From the NCBI GenBank assembly GCA_005888315.1, contig VAWH01000066.1, positions 1 to 43,169 of the forward strand: a stretch of DNA of 43,169 nt, in the 5' to 3' direction. The first letter of the stretch is position 1. Each line of letters opens with the position of its first letter. Source of the DNA: Actinomycetota bacterium (GTDB lineage: Bacteria > Actinomycetota > Thermoleophilia > Gaiellales > Gaiellaceae). Shown one piece after another: positions 1 through 8,778 of the stretch. The notes beneath the pieces are model-generated. The model saw nothing but the letters and a program-made list of their open reading frames with translations, was not told the origin of the DNA and searched no databases. Both the position numbers and the translations under genes were made by a program.

Positions 1-1
1 G

Positions 2-280
2 GAGCGGATCTGGCGGCTGGCGGGGCCGGGCGGCGAGACCGAGATCGAGCTGCTCGGGATCCGGCGCGGCGGGACGCTCAGCGAGGTGCTGACCGGGCCC
101 GGTGAGCAGCTCGGCGAGGAGCGGCACCAGGGCATCTGCGCGATCGAGGGCGAGATTCCCACCGCCGGCGCGGCCTGGGTGATCGAGCGCCTGCCGAGCG
201 GAGCCGGCCGCGCCGAGGCCCGAGACATCTGGCTCGAAGCGATGCAGCGGCCGGGCCTGCTGGAGCCCGCCCGCGCGTAA
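2..280 (+). CDS. C-terminal fragment of a CapD/FlaA1-like nucleotide-sugar dehydratase/epimerase
   Basis: The frame is open from the window edge to TAA at 278-280 and gives 92 residues. The stretch EIELLGIRRGGTLSEVLTG resembles the C-terminal part of polysaccharide-biosynthesis dehydratases of the CapD/FlaA1 type, where a motif like GLRPGEKLYEEL follows an 'RLAG' helix; here RLAGPGGETEIELLG precedes it. Such enzymes make modified UDP-sugars for surface polysaccharide in the cytoplasm. The catalytic Rossmann domain lies outside the window, so the assignment rests on the tail only. The gene converges on upp, with a palindromic repeat pair between them. A different sugar-nucleotide epimerase is possible. 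Confidence 0.55.
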   Translation, partial: ERIWRLAGPGGETEIELLGIRRGGTLSEVLTGPGEQLGEERHQGICAIEGEIPTAGAAWVIERLPSGAGRAEARDIWLEAMQRPGLLEPARA

Positions 281-288
281 CACGCGCA

Positions 289-445
289 GGGACTGTCCCC
301 GAATGGGGACTGTCCCGAGAAACGGTTATTGGGACAGGGACCCCTGCGGGGTCAGTCCCTCGGCTAGGCGAGCAGGAACTGTCCCCGACTGGGGACTGTC
401 CCGTAAACGGTTTTTGGGACAAGCACCCCCTGGGTGCCAGTCCCT
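289..445. repeat. Two-copy palindromic REP-like direct repeat
   Basis: Two related units, 289-360 and 375-445, lie 86 bp apart start to start. Each has a first hairpin with arms GTCCCC/GGGGAC (295-310 and 381-396) and a second closed by GGGAC/GTCCC (331-359 and 416-444). The inner stem of the second hairpin is GACCCC/GGGGTC in copy 1 and GCACCC/GGGTGC in copy 2, so changes on one arm are matched on the other. The pair fills the space between two convergent genes and could also stop transcription from both. REP elements mobilised by RAYT transposases have this look, but no such gene is in the window. Confidence 0.75.
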
Positions 446-446
446 G

Positions 447-1079
447 TTACCGAGTCCCGTACAACCGGTCGCCCGCGTCGCCGAGGCCCGGGACGATGAA
501 GCCGCGCTCGTCGAGGCCGCGGTCGACGGCGGCAGTGACGATGTGGACGTCCGGATGCTCGGCGTGGACGTGCTCGACCCCCTCCGGCGCCGAGACGAGG
601 CAGACGAGCATGACCGAGCGCGCCCCCGCCTTCTTGACGGTCGCAATCGCGGCGACGCTCGAGTTGCCGGTCGCGAGCATCGGGTCGAGCACGATCGCGT
701 CGCGCTGCTCGAGATCGCCGGGCAGCTTCACGTAGTACTCGACCGGCTGCAGCGTCTCCTCGTCCCGGTACATGCCCAGGAAGCCGACCCGAGCGCTCGA
801 GACGAGGGAGAGAACGCCGTCCAGCATCCCCAGTCCGGCGCGCAGCACCGGGCAGACCGCAACCTTCTTGCCCGAGATCCGCTCCGCCACCATCTGCTCG
901 AGCGGCGTCTCGATCTCGACCGGCTCCGTCGGAAGGTCCTTGGTCGCTTCGTAGGTCAACAGCAGCGTCACCTCGTTGGCGAGCTTGCGGAAGTGGACGG
1001 TCGGCGTCTCCTGGTCGCGCAGGTACGACAGCTTGTGCTGCACCAGCGGGTGCGAGACGACCGTGAGCTTGCCGCTCAC
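447..1079 (-). CDS. upp: Uracil phosphoribosyltransferase
   Basis: The 210-residue product matches the usual length of Upp, which salvages uracil with PRPP to UMP in the cytosol. The PRPP-binding loop [10 protein letters not shown] is at residues 131-140, and the C-terminal [18 protein letters not shown] carries the uracil-binding GLGDAG segment. The start is GTG (1077-1079), overlapping the glyA stop as GTGA, which indicates translational coupling. It is the last gene of the long minus-strand run, so it is followed directly by the palindromic repeats, which probably end the transcript. Confidence 0.97.
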   Translation of the reverse strand: MSGKLTVVSHPLVQHKLSYLRDQETPTVHFRKLANEVTLLLTYEATKDLPTEPVEIETPLEQMVAERISGKKVAVCPVLRAGLGMLDGVLSLVSSARVGFLGMYRDEETLQPVEYYVKLPGDLEQRDAIVLDPMLATGNSSVAAIATVKKAGARSVMLVCLVSAPEGVEHVHAEHPDVHIVTAAVDRGLDERGFIVPGLGDAGDRLYGTR

Positions 1080-2368
1080 GCCACGTACGTGGTGAACCCG
1101 CGAAAGCCTGGGTAGAGAGGCCGCTTCTCGCAGAGCGCCGCGCTTCGCGTCGCCAGCGCGCGCAGATCAGGGCTCTCGCCGAGCGCGGCCACGATCACCT
1201 GGCCTACCTCGCGAAAGTCCTCTTCGTCGAAGCCGCGCATCGTCGCGGCCGGCGTCCCGATCCTCACTCCCGACGCGACCGTCGGCGGCCGCTCGTCGAA
1301 CGGGACCGTGTTCCGGTTCACGGTCACCTTCACCTCGGCGAGCCGCTCCTCCGCGTCCTTGCCGGTCCATTCGGTCGAGCGGAGATCGAGCTGCAGCAGA
1401 TGTGTGTCGGTGCCGCCGGTGAGCACGTCGAGCCCGCCCTGCTGCAGCGTCTCCGCCAGCACGTCGGCGTTCTTGCGCACTTGACCTTGGTACTCGCGGA
1501 ACGCTTCGGTCGCGGCGATCCGGAAGCACGCCGCCTTGGCGGCGATCGTGTGCTGCAGGGGCCCGCCCTGCATCCCCGGGAAGACCGCGCGGTCGACGGC
1601 CTGGGCGTACTCCTCGGTGCAGAGGATGAATCCGGCGCGGGGCCCGGCGAGGGTCTTGTGCGTCGTCGAGGTGACGAAGTGGCAGTGCTCGACGGGATTC
1701 GGATGTAGGCCCGCGGCGACGAGCCCAGCGAAATGGGCCATGTCACAGAGGAGCAAGGCATCCACCTCGTCCGCGATCTCGCGGAACCTGTCCGCCTCGA
1801 CCGTGCGCGGATAGGCGGACCCGCCGCAGACGATCAGCTTCGGCCGGTGCTCCTTGGCGAGCCGGAGCACCTCGTCGTAGTCGACCATGTTCGTCTCGCG
1901 CGAGACGCCGTAGTGGACGATTCCGTACAGACGACCGGAGAAGTTGACCTTGAGCCCGTGCGTCAGGTGGCCGCCGTGCGAGAGCTCGAGCGAGAGGATC
2001 GTGTCGCCCGGCTGCAGCGCTGTCATGTAGACGGCCATGTTGGTCTGGGCTCCGGCATGCGCCTGCACGTTCGCGTGCTCGGCGCCGAAGAGCTCTTTCG
2101 CGCGGTCGATCGCGAGCTGCTCGATCTCGTCGACGACCTCGCAGCCGCCGTAGTAGCGCTTGCCGGGATACCCCTCGGCGTACTTGTTGGTCGGCACGCT
2201 GCCGACAGCCTCGAAGACGCTCGGCCACGTGAAGTTCTCGGACGCGATCAACTCGATCTGCCCGCGCTGCCGCTCGAGCTCGCGCCCGAGCAGCTCGGCG
2301 ATCTCCGGATCGACGTCGCTCAGTCCGGCGGTGCGCAGGTGCTGAAGGGTTTCCTCGGCAACGGCCAT
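1076..2368 (-). CDS. glyA: Serine hydroxymethyltransferase
   Basis: The 430-residue PLP enzyme interconverts serine and glycine while loading one-carbon units on tetrahydrofolate. The signature [15 protein letters not shown] places the Schiff-base lysine at K238; the N-terminal [15 protein letters not shown] segment is typical of the family. The ATG at 2366-2368 has an AGGAG Shine-Dalgarno sequence about 7 nt upstream. It lies 30 bp after tsaC and overlaps upp by 4 bp, so it links one-carbon supply with pyrimidine salvage in the same transcript. Length and motifs are complete. Confidence 0.98.
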   Translation of the reverse strand: MAVAEETLQHLRTAGLSDVDPEIAELLGRELERQRGQIELIASENFTWPSVFEAVGSVPTNKYAEGYPGKRYYGGCEVVDEIEQLAIDRAKELFGAEHANVQAHAGAQTNMAVYMTALQPGDTILSLELSHGGHLTHGLKVNFSGRLYGIVHYGVSRETNMVDYDEVLRLAKEHRPKLIVCGGSAYPRTVEADRFREIADEVDALLLCDMAHFAGLVAAGLHPNPVEHCHFVTSTTHKTLAGPRAGFILCTEEYAQAVDRAVFPGMQGGPLQHTIAAKAACFRIAATEAFREYQGQVRKNADVLAETLQQGGLDVLTGGTDTHLLQLDLRSTEWTGKDAEERLAEVKVTVNRNTVPFDERPPTVASGVRIGTPAATMRGFDEEDFREVGQVIVAALGESPDLRALATRSAALCEKRPLYPGFRGFTTYVA

Positions 2369-2398
2369 GTCGGCGCTCCTGATTCGGTTACGCAGATG

Positions 2399-3028
2399 CT
2401 ACTCGGCGACCAGGCCGGCAACCCGTTCCAGCGCCTCCGCGGCCGGCACCGCGCCCTCGCGGAGAACCTGGGGCTCGTCGCCAGTGAGGTCGATCACCGT
2501 CGAGGGGATGCCGGGAAGCTCGCCGCCGTCCATCGCAACCGCGCAGCCGCGGAGGAGCTCCGGCGGCACGTCCTCCAGCCGCGCCGGATCCGGACCGCCG
2601 GCGAGGTTGGCGCTCGTTGCCAGCACCGCTCCCACACGCCGGAGCACGGCATCCGCGGGCGCGGGCAGCTCGGGCACGCGGATGCCGATCGCGTCCGGCG
2701 TCGTGCCCGTCAGCCACCGATAGCGCCGCGCCGGGTTCGGGACGACGAGCGTGAACGGCCCCGGCAGCAACCGACGCAGGACCGGGCCGACGCGGCTCCG
2801 CAGCTCGGGCAGGCACTCGAGCAGCATGTCCACGTCGCTCGCAACGAGCGCGGTCGGCTGCAACGGCTCGCGACCTTTCAGCTCGTACACCCGCCGCACG
2901 GGCCCCTCGGTGTACGGATTCGCGCAAAGCCCGTAGACCGTGTCGGCCGGCAGGATCACCGGCCTACCCGCGCGAAGCGCGGCGACGGCGCGCTCGACCT
3001 CCTCGTCAGCGGTCCTCAGCGGCTCCAC
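2399..3028 (-). CDS. tsaC: Threonylcarbamoyl-AMP synthase (YrdC/Sua5 family)
   Basis: The 209-residue protein is a single YrdC domain without the C-terminal Sua5 extension. It makes threonylcarbamoyl-AMP from threonine, bicarbonate and ATP for the t6A modification at position 37 of ANN-decoding tRNAs. Visible motifs are the N-terminal ILPADTVYGLCANP, KGREPLQP in the nucleotide region, and LATSANLAG near residue 150, the family SxN motif. The start is GTG (3026-3028), 13 bp inside the end of prmC. Pairing with prmC and prfA groups decoding and termination functions, a widely conserved arrangement. Confidence 0.94.
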   Translation of the reverse strand: MEPLRTADEEVERAVAALRAGRPVILPADTVYGLCANPYTEGPVRRVYELKGREPLQPTALVASDVDMLLECLPELRSRVGPVLRRLLPGPFTLVVPNPARRYRWLTGTTPDAIGIRVPELPAPADAVLRRVGAVLATSANLAGGPDPARLEDVPPELLRGCAVAMDGGELPGIPSTVIDLTGDEPQVLREGAVPAAEALERVAGLVAE

Positions 3029-3855
3029 TCAGCCTCGATCACGCGGTCGCGCCCGGCCATGTCGGGCGAGACGGTCAGCCGCTGGTAACCGAGGTCGCGA
3101 AGGAGGTCGGCGACGCTTGCAGCCTGGTTCTCGGCGATCTCGAGCACGATCCAGCCCCCGGGGCGCAGGGCCTCCGTCGCGGCGCGGGCGACCGCCTCGG
3201 TGGCGCCGTGGGCGACGAGCGCGATCCGCGGCTCCCAGTCGCGCACCTCCGGTTGCAGGGTCTCGAGGTCCTCCGGCTCGATGTAGGGCGGATTCGAGAC
3301 GACGAGATCGAATTCGTCGCGGCCGAGGCCTTCAGTCAGGTCGTGCTCGACAAGCCGCACGCGACCGTCGAGGTCGAGCAGGTCGAAGTTCTCGCGCGCG
3401 AGGGCCAGGGCGTCCTCCGACGCGTCGATCGCCGTCACCCGCGCCTGGGGGTGCTCGTCGGCGATCGCGAGCGCGATCGCGCCCGTCCCGGTGCCGACGT
3501 CGAGCACGGCAGGCTCCTCCATACCGTGCAGGTGCCGGAGCGCACGCTCGACGACAATCTCGGTCTCGGGCCTGGGGATCAGCGCCCGCTTATCGGTCTT
3601 CAGCGTCAGCCGCCGAAAGCCCCAGTGGCCAAGGATGTATGCGAGCGGCTCGCGCTGAGCGCGCCGCGTGAGCAGCTCCTCGTACGCAGCCTCGGCCTCC
3701 GCCGTCAACTCACGCCGCAGCTCCATGTAGAGGAGCGCGCGGGCGCAGTCGTCGCAGGCCTTCGCGAGCAGCAGCTCGGCCTCGAGCCGCGCCGTGTCGA
3801 TGCCTGCTTCGGCGAGCACGTTCGTCCCGTGCGCGAGCGCTTCGCCGACGGTCAC
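3016..3855 (-). CDS. prmC: Peptide chain release factor N5-glutamine methyltransferase
   Basis: PrmC methylates the glutamine of the GGQ motif in release factors, using S-adenosylmethionine. The 279-residue product has an N-terminal helical substrate domain (about 1-90) and a Rossmann methyltransferase domain with the SAM loop DVGTGTGAIA (119-128) and the diagnostic NPPY at 188-191. The start is GTG (3853-3855), one base after the prfA stop, so enzyme and substrate are made from adjacent cistrons. The 3' end overlaps tsaC by 13 bp. Confidence 0.97.
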   Translation of the reverse strand: MTVGEALAHGTNVLAEAGIDTARLEAELLLAKACDDCARALLYMELRRELTAEAEAAYEELLTRRAQREPLAYILGHWGFRRLTLKTDKRALIPRPETEIVVERALRHLHGMEEPAVLDVGTGTGAIALAIADEHPQARVTAIDASEDALALARENFDLLDLDGRVRLVEHDLTEGLGRDEFDLVVSNPPYIEPEDLETLQPEVRDWEPRIALVAHGATEAVARAATEALRPGGWIVLEIAENQAASVADLLRDLGYQRLTVSPDMAGRDRVIEAEWSR

Positions 3856-3856
3856 G

Positions 3857-4906
3857 TCAGACCGCTGCGGTTTCGAGCGCCTGGCGCCGCTCTTCTGCGG
3901 CGAGCGCCTCGGTGAACTCGCCCAGCTCGCCTTCGAGGACGCGGTCGAGGTTGTGCACGGTCAGCTTTACGCGGTGGTCGGTGACCCGGTTCTCGGGAAA
4001 GTTGTAGGTGCGGATCTTCTCGGCGCGCTCGCCGGAGCCGATCTGGGAGCGCCGCGTCGCCGCCTGCTCGGCGGCCTGCTTCTCCCGCTCGAGCTCGTAT
4101 AGGCGAGCGCGGAGTACCCGCAACGCCTTCGTCTTGTTCTGCAGTTGAGACTTCTCGTCCTGCATCGCGACCACGGTGCCGGTCGGCAGATGCGTGATCC
4201 GAACCGCGGAGTCGGTCGTGTTGACACTCTGGCCGCCGGGCCCGGTCGAACGGTAGACGTCGATCTTGAGGTCGTTGTCGTTGAGCTCGATGTCGACATC
4301 CTCGGCCTCCGGCATCACGGCGACAGTCGCCGTCGAGGTGTGGATCCGGCCCTGAGACTCGGTCACCGGAACCCGCTGGACGCGATGGGTCCCGCCCTCC
4401 CACTTGAAGATCGAGTACGCGCCGTCGCCCTTGACCGCGAAGCTGATGCTCTGGAAGCCGCCGGTCGGGTTCGGGCTCGCCTCCAGCTGCTCGAACTTGA
4501 AGCCGCGCCGCTCGGCGTAGCGCGTCAGCATCCGGAAGACGTCGCCCGCCCAGAGCGCCGCCTCGTCGCCGCCCGCCGCCTGCCGGATCTCGACGATCAC
4601 GTCCTTGCGGTCGGCCGGATCCGTCTCGACGAGCGCGAGCTTCAGCTCCTGCTCGAGGCGTTCGAGTCGCTCCTCGAGCTCCGGGACGAGCTCGCGCAGA
4701 TCGCCGTCGCCGCGTGCAGCCTCGAGGTCGGACGACGCCTCCAGCCATTCCCGCGCGAGCTTGTGCGCCGCTTCGAGCTCCTTCAGGCGCCGACCGACGT
4801 CGGCCGCCTCACGGTGGTCGTTGTAGACCGAGGGATCCGACAGACGCGCCTGCGTGTCGGCGTAGGAACGTTCGACCTCCTCGACGAGATCCTGCATCGC
4901 GGCCAT
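3857..4906 (-). CDS. prfA: Peptide chain release factor 1
   Basis: RF1 recognises UAA and UAG stop codons on the ribosome. The product from the ATG at 4904-4906 is 349 residues, close to the usual 355-360. The codon-reading tripeptide PVT is at 180-182 in RVPVTESQGRIHTS, which marks RF1 rather than RF2 (SPF), and the catalytic GGQ is at 224-226. The reading frame is open for another 280 bp upstream, but that stretch is the C5-epimerase gene in another frame. A second ATG three codons on (4895-4897) is possible; neither has a strong ribosome binding site. Confidence 0.97.
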   Translation of the reverse strand: MAAMQDLVEEVERSYADTQARLSDPSVYNDHREAADVGRRLKELEAAHKLAREWLEASSDLEAARGDGDLRELVPELEERLERLEQELKLALVETDPADRKDVIVEIRQAAGGDEAALWAGDVFRMLTRYAERRGFKFEQLEASPNPTGGFQSISFAVKGDGAYSIFKWEGGTHRVQRVPVTESQGRIHTSTATVAVMPEAEDVDIELNDNDLKIDVYRSTGPGGQSVNTTDSAVRITHLPTGTVVAMQDEKSQLQNKTKALRVLRARLYELEREKQAAEQAATRRSQIGSGERAEKIRTYNFPENRVTDHRVKLTVHNLDRVLEGELGEFTEALAAEERRQALETAAV

Positions 4907-4916
4907 GCCGGAGAGG

Positions 4917-6590
4917 TTAGCCGCGGCTCGCGCGAAAAGATCCAAGCGCGACTTGGGTGCTGTTCCCCGACGAGTCGGCCGCGACGAGCGTCGCGCTCCA
5001 GAGCCCGCGCGGTGCCGCGAGCAGCGCCGAGCCGCGGAAGTTCTCGCGGCCGAGCCAGAGCGTGCGCACCGCGCCGGGCCGCCTGAGCACCACCCGCAGG
5101 GCAAGCCAGGGCGAGGCGTCGTCGCTGCCGCGCCAGTAGAGCCGGCGCCCGGCGAGTGCGGCGCTGACCTTCGGCGCCTGCGTGTCACGGCGCACCTCGA
5201 CCGACGTCAGCTCCGTCTGCGTCGCGTTGCCGGCGACGTCGACCGCTCGCAGCGTCGGCGTATAGACGCCTGGCTCGATCCGGCCGGGGCTCCAGGCAAG
5301 CGAATGCCAGCCCCGGGAGACGGTGACGGGCTTCGCCGCATGGACGACCTGCAACCGGACGGCCGAGCGCTTCGAGACCCAGAAGACGTAGCGCGAATAA
5401 TCGCGGTAGCCGTCCTGCGGCCACGGGTAGATCGCGCCCGGCGCCGGGCCTTGCTTGACGACTGGCGGCTCGCGGAGATCGTCGCCGAAGCGCTGCGCGT
5501 AGCCGGCAAACGTTGGGTCCTGCGTCCGCCTCGTCAGGGTGGTCAGCAGTCGGACGACGTACTTGTGATACTCGAGCGGCGCCTCGTCTCCGCCGAGCGA
5601 GTAGAGCGACCAGTAGCCGGTGTCGAACCGCGGCAGCAGCCCGACTGCCGCCGCCTGCAACCGGGATGCGAGCTTCACAGCGGCCTGATCCCCCGTCTGC
5701 GTCGCGTAGTCCTGCAGCGAGAGGATTGTCTGGAGCTGCGCGTTCAGGACGGTTACGTTGTTGAACGCGTAGAGCCGAATCCACGGGCCGGTCTGCGCCG
5801 ACCGGGTCAGCAAGGGGATCGTCTTGTAGACGCGCTGCGACGCCGCGGTGAGCGTCGGATCGGCGAGAAAGGTTCCCGCGCGCGAAAGCGCCTGCGCGGC
5901 GACGGCCTGCGCCATGCCCGAGATCCACGGCGGCCGGCCGCCGCCGAAGCGGAAGTAGTACTCCCACGCGAGCCCTCCGGCGCGGACGACGCTGCGGTCC
6001 ATCAACGTCTGCGCGAGCTGCTCGGCCCGGCTCGTATTCTTCTGGGTCACGAAGTTGTTCAGCTTCCCGAAGTTCTCGAGCGGGTGAAACTCGAAGCCGA
6101 TCCCGGGGAAGGCGTGGTACCAGGTGCCGTCGGAGTAGTCGACCACCTCGGTCCCGGCCTTCACGTCCCAGTGGCTCGCGAACCAGCGGGTGTTGAAGCT
6201 GAGCATTCCGAAGAGGGCGTGCCCGCGCGCGGAATCGTAGCCCTTCCAGAAGCCCGCGACCTGGTGGACGACCGCGGCGAGGTTGCGGTAGCGGCTGCTC
6301 GGGAGTTTCGGGAGCACGTTCGCGGCGGCGGCAGCTGCGGAACGGTCGTCCGCCGCTTCAGCGGCGTCGATGCGCCCGAGCGCGACGGCGCGGTCGATCC
6401 CCCGGTCGATCGACGCGAGGTCCTTGACCCAAGGCGGCTTCGCCGAAGCCGACCCCGAGAGAAGCAAGGCCGCGAGCGCAAGTACGGCGGCCAGACCTCC
6501 GCGAGGGCTCAACCGGATCAAGCGGCCGTATCGGCAAAGCCGATACGGCCGCTTAGCCGGCGTCGCAAGCGAACGCCTCAGTCGCCCCAT
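4917..6590 (-). CDS. Secreted D-glucuronyl C5-epimerase-like protein
   Basis: The 557-residue product has a basic N-terminus, a hydrophobic signal segment (about 33-50, ending SGSASA) and a region like the D-glucuronyl C5-epimerase C-terminal domain: PWISGMAQAVAAQALSRAG, LLPRFDTGYWSLYSLGG and a following EYHKYVVRLL. These enzymes flip glucuronate to iduronate in uronic-acid polymers. The last 150 residues look like beta-sandwich modules. The start is uncertain: the ATG at 6590 has no ribosome binding site, and codons 13-24 lie in a perfect 16-bp inverted repeat. In-frame TTG codons at 6521 and 6512 would leave a normal signal peptide. It sits between DUF1385 and prfA, an unexpected place for a polysaccharide enzyme. 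Confidence 0.75.
   Translation of the reverse strand: MGRLRRSLATPAKRPYRLCRYGRLIRLSPRGGLAAVLALAALLLSGSASAKPPWVKDLASIDRGIDRAVALGRIDAAEAADDRSAAAAAANVLPKLPSSRYRNLAAVVHQVAGFWKGYDSARGHALFGMLSFNTRWFASHWDVKAGTEVVDYSDGTWYHAFPGIGFEFHPLENFGKLNNFVTQKNTSRAEQLAQTLMDRSVVRAGGLAWEYYFRFGGGRPPWISGMAQAVAAQALSRAGTFLADPTLTAASQRVYKTIPLLTRSAQTGPWIRLYAFNNVTVLNAQLQTILSLQDYATQTGDQAAVKLASRLQAAAVGLLPRFDTGYWSLYSLGGDEAPLEYHKYVVRLLTTLTRRTQDPTFAGYAQRFGDDLREPPVVKQGPAPGAIYPWPQDGYRDYSRYVFWVSKRSAVRLQVVHAAKPVTVSRGWHSLAWSPGRIEPGVYTPTLRAVDVAGNATQTELTSVEVRRDTQAPKVSAALAGRRLYWRGSDDASPWLALRVVLRRPGAVRTLWLGRENFRGSALLAAPRGLWSATLVAADSSGNSTQVALGSFRASRG
6520..6554. terminator. Perfect 16-bp inverted repeat, probable hairpin terminator
   Basis: The arms AAGCGGCCGTATCGGC (6520-6535) and their exact complement (6539-6554) enclose an AAA loop. 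On the minus strand it lies about 90 nt after the DUF1385 stop and at the beginning of the C5-epimerase frame. There is no T-run on either side, which is common for hairpin terminators in high-GC actinobacteria. If it is a terminator, the C5-epimerase gene must start downstream of it at 6521 or 6512. Confidence 0.6.
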
Positions 6591-6640
6591 GAATCGTCAG
6601 ACGATAGAGATGTGCAGGCGTTTGTGCGTTTTGCTGCCTA

Positions 6641-7555
6641 TCAGGCCATGACCTCGACGCGCTGCGCGTCAGGTGTGGCGGTCCGCCCCTCGCGCTCGAG
6701 CACCTCGCGCAGGGCGCGGATCGAGACCTCGAGCTGGTCGAGCGTCGGCTCCCGCGTCGTCAGTCGCTGGAGCCAGAGACCCGGCGCCAGCAGCGTCATC
6801 AGGATCCGGTTGCCGGTGTGCTTGCCGGCGAAGCGGATCAGCTCGTAGGCGATCCCGGCGATCACCGGCAGGAGCAGGATTCGTGTCGCGATCAGCCAGT
6901 ACCAGGCGGGCCGGCCGAAGAAGGCGAAGACGAAGATCGCGATCACCATCACCCAGAGCAGGAACGCCGTCCCGCAGCGTGGGTGGATGAGCGAGAACTT
7001 CTGCACGCGCGCGGGCTCGAGCTCCTCGCCCGCCTCGTAGGCGTTGATCGCCTTGTGCTCGGCGGCGTGGTACTGGAAGACGCGACGCAGGTCGGGCAGC
7101 AGCGAGATCACCGACAGGTAGACCACGAAGACGGTGACGCGGATCAGGCCCTCGACGATCACGAACCAGCCCGCCTTGATGCCTATCCAGTCCGTCAGCA
7201 GTGCCGGACCGACCTTGAAGAGCAGCACCGCGAAGCCGATCGCAATCGCGAACGCGAAGATCAACTGGCCGCGCGTCAGCTCGGTCGTGACCTCGCCGTC
7301 CTCGCCCTCCTCCTGCGCCGCGTAGTTGGCCGAGATGGCGAGGGCACGGAAGCCGATCGCGAGCGATTCGCCGAGCGCGACAACGCCGCGGACGACCGGC
7401 AGGCGCAGCGCCCAGTGCCGGGTCATCGGCGAGACGATCGGCTTCGAGACCTGCGCGATGTCGCCGTCGGGTTTGCGCACGGCCACCGACCAGTTCGAGG
7501 GGCCGCGCATCATCACGCCCTCCAAGACGGCCTGGCCCCCGATCAGTGAGCTCAT
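6641..7555 (-). CDS. DUF1385 family membrane protein
   Basis: The 304-residue protein belongs to the DUF1385 family, conserved beside rpmE and prfA in many Gram-positive bacteria; its function is unknown. The N-terminus carries the family motif GGQAVLEGVMMRGP. Four hydrophobic segments can be seen (about 95-120, 125-150, 200-217 and 223-245). Conserved polar motifs YHAAEHKAINAYEAGEEL and HPRCGTAFLL lie between them and look like a metal- or ligand-binding site at the membrane. It follows rpmE by 8 bp and is probably cotranscribed with it. ATG start at 7553-7555 with a weak GAGAG upstream. Confidence 0.93.
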   Translation of the reverse strand: MSSLIGGQAVLEGVMMRGPSNWSVAVRKPDGDIAQVSKPIVSPMTRHWALRLPVVRGVVALGESLAIGFRALAISANYAAQEEGEDGEVTTELTRGQLIFAFAIAIGFAVLLFKVGPALLTDWIGIKAGWFVIVEGLIRVTVFVVYLSVISLLPDLRRVFQYHAAEHKAINAYEAGEELEPARVQKFSLIHPRCGTAFLLWVMVIAIFVFAFFGRPAWYWLIATRILLLPVIAGIAYELIRFAGKHTGNRILMTLLAPGLWLQRLTTREPTLDQLEVSIRALREVLEREGRTATPDAQRVEVMA

Positions 7556-7563
7556 GCTCTCAG

Positions 7564-7782
7564 TTAAGACGACTTGGCGGCCTGCGCCCGCTCGAGGCGG
7601 CGCTGGAACCGCTCCACCCGGCCACCCGTGTCGACGAGCTTCTGCTTACCCGTGTAGAAAGGGTGGCAGTTCGAGCAGATCTCGACGTGCAGCTCTGGCT
7701 TCGTCGAGCGGGTCTGGAACTCGTTTCCGCACGCGCAGTGCACGGTCGCGAGCACGTATTCGGGATGGATGCCGGGCTTCAT
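7564..7782 (-). CDS. rpmE: 50S ribosomal protein L31, zinc-binding form
   Basis: This 72-residue protein is L31 of the C+ type, with cysteines at 16, 18, 36 and 39 (CAC and CSNC) that hold zinc, followed by [20 protein letters not shown], the family signature. It binds the large subunit near the central protuberance. Its ATG overlaps the stop of the threonine dehydratase gene upstream (7779-7782, ATGA on the minus strand), so translation of a ribosomal protein may be coupled to that enzyme. A zinc-free paralogue is not in the window. Confidence 0.98.
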   Translation of the reverse strand: MKPGIHPEYVLATVHCACGNEFQTRSTKPELHVEICSNCHPFYTGKQKLVDTGGRVERFQRRLERAQAAKSS

Positions 7783-8720
7783 CGTCGGGCCAGGATAGCA
7801 GCCGCGGTCTCGGCCGCTACGTTGCCTCCAGAGACGACAACCACCACGCCTTTTGCACCGTTCAGCGGCACTTTTCCAGCCAGGAGAGCCGCCACGCCCA
7901 CCGCTCCGGCCGGCTCGCAGGCGAGCTTCGCGCGGCCGTAGAGAAAGCGGAAGCCGGTCTCAATCTCGGCTTCGCTGACGAGCACGGATTCGACCCCGCG
8001 GGCCTGGCAGACGGCAATGCAATTCTCACCGGCAAATGGCGCGCTGAGACCGTCGGCGATCGAGCTCGGTCGCACGGTCACCGGACGGCCGGCGCGGAGC
8101 CCCTCCTGCAGCGCGCGAGACCCTTCGGGCTCGACGGCGACGACACGCGTCTCAGCGGCGGCGGCGATCCCGCTGACGAGCCCGCCGCCTCCGGCGGGAA
8201 CGACGATCACGCTCGCGTCCGCCGCGTCTTCCTCGAGCTCGAGCGCAATCGTCCCGTGCCCGGCGATCACGGCCGGATCGTCGAATCCGTGGACGAGCGT
8301 GCGGCCGGTCTCGGCGACGAGGTCGCCGAGGCGCTCGAACGCGGTCAGAGGGTCGGACGCCTCGAGGTCGACCGTGCCGCCATAGGCCCTCGTCGCCTCG
8401 ACCTTCTGCTCGCTCACGCCATGCCACATGACGATCAGCGCGTCCACGCCCTCGAGCGCGGCGCCGTACGCGAGCGCCTGCGCGTGGTTCCCGGCCGAGA
8501 TCCCGATCACACCGCGCGCCTTCTCCTCGGCCGAGAGCAAGGCGAGCTTGTTGAGGACACCGCGCGGCTTGAAAGAGCCGGTTCGCTGGAAGAGCTCGGC
8601 CTTCAGGTAGACGGGCACGCCGACCTCGCGTTCGAGCGACGCCGAGGTCAGCGTCGGCGTGCGGTGCACTCGGCCGGCGATGGAGTTCCGAGCCGTAAGC
8701 ACATCCTCGCGCGTGACCAT
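7779..8720 (-). CDS. Threonine/serine dehydratase (PLP, no ACT domain)
   Basis: The 313-residue product is a fold-type II PLP enzyme. The lysine that binds PLP is K51 in GSFKPRG, and the glycine loop SGGN begins at about 297. It lacks the C-terminal ACT regulatory domain of biosynthetic IlvA, so it resembles the catabolic threonine ammonia-lyase/serine racemase group, giving 2-oxobutyrate (then propionyl-CoA) from threonine. The ATG at 8718-8720 fits the family N-terminus ([14 protein letters not shown]). It is the first gene of the minus-strand run, divergent from the glycoside hydrolase with 58 bp between. Confidence 0.9.
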   Translation of the reverse strand: MVTREDVLTARNSIAGRVHRTPTLTSASLEREVGVPVYLKAELFQRTGSFKPRGVLNKLALLSAEEKARGVIGISAGNHAQALAYGAALEGVDALIVMWHGVSEQKVEATRAYGGTVDLEASDPLTAFERLGDLVAETGRTLVHGFDDPAVIAGHGTIALELEEDAADASVIVVPAGGGGLVSGIAAAAETRVVAVEPEGSRALQEGLRAGRPVTVRPSSIADGLSAPFAGENCIAVCQARGVESVLVSEAEIETGFRFLYGRAKLACEPAGAVGVAALLAGKVPLNGAKGVVVVVSGGNVAAETAAAILARR

Positions 8721-8778
8721 CGCGGCAGGGTAAACCCGTCCTTGCTTCCTGCTCACATCTGCCGATGACAATGGCGAC

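Noticed and set aside
303-1115. Long open frame on the plus strand opposite upp
   Set aside because: It is a high-GC shadow with no family similarity, and it includes the palindromic repeats; upp on the other strand is certain.
1733-3088. 451-codon plus-strand frame opposite glyA and tsaC
   Set aside because: Arg-rich shadow of two clear minus-strand genes.
4905-6848. 647-codon plus-strand frame opposite the C5-epimerase gene
   Set aside because: Composition typical of an antisense frame in GC-rich DNA; the minus-strand product has a signal peptide and domain motifs.
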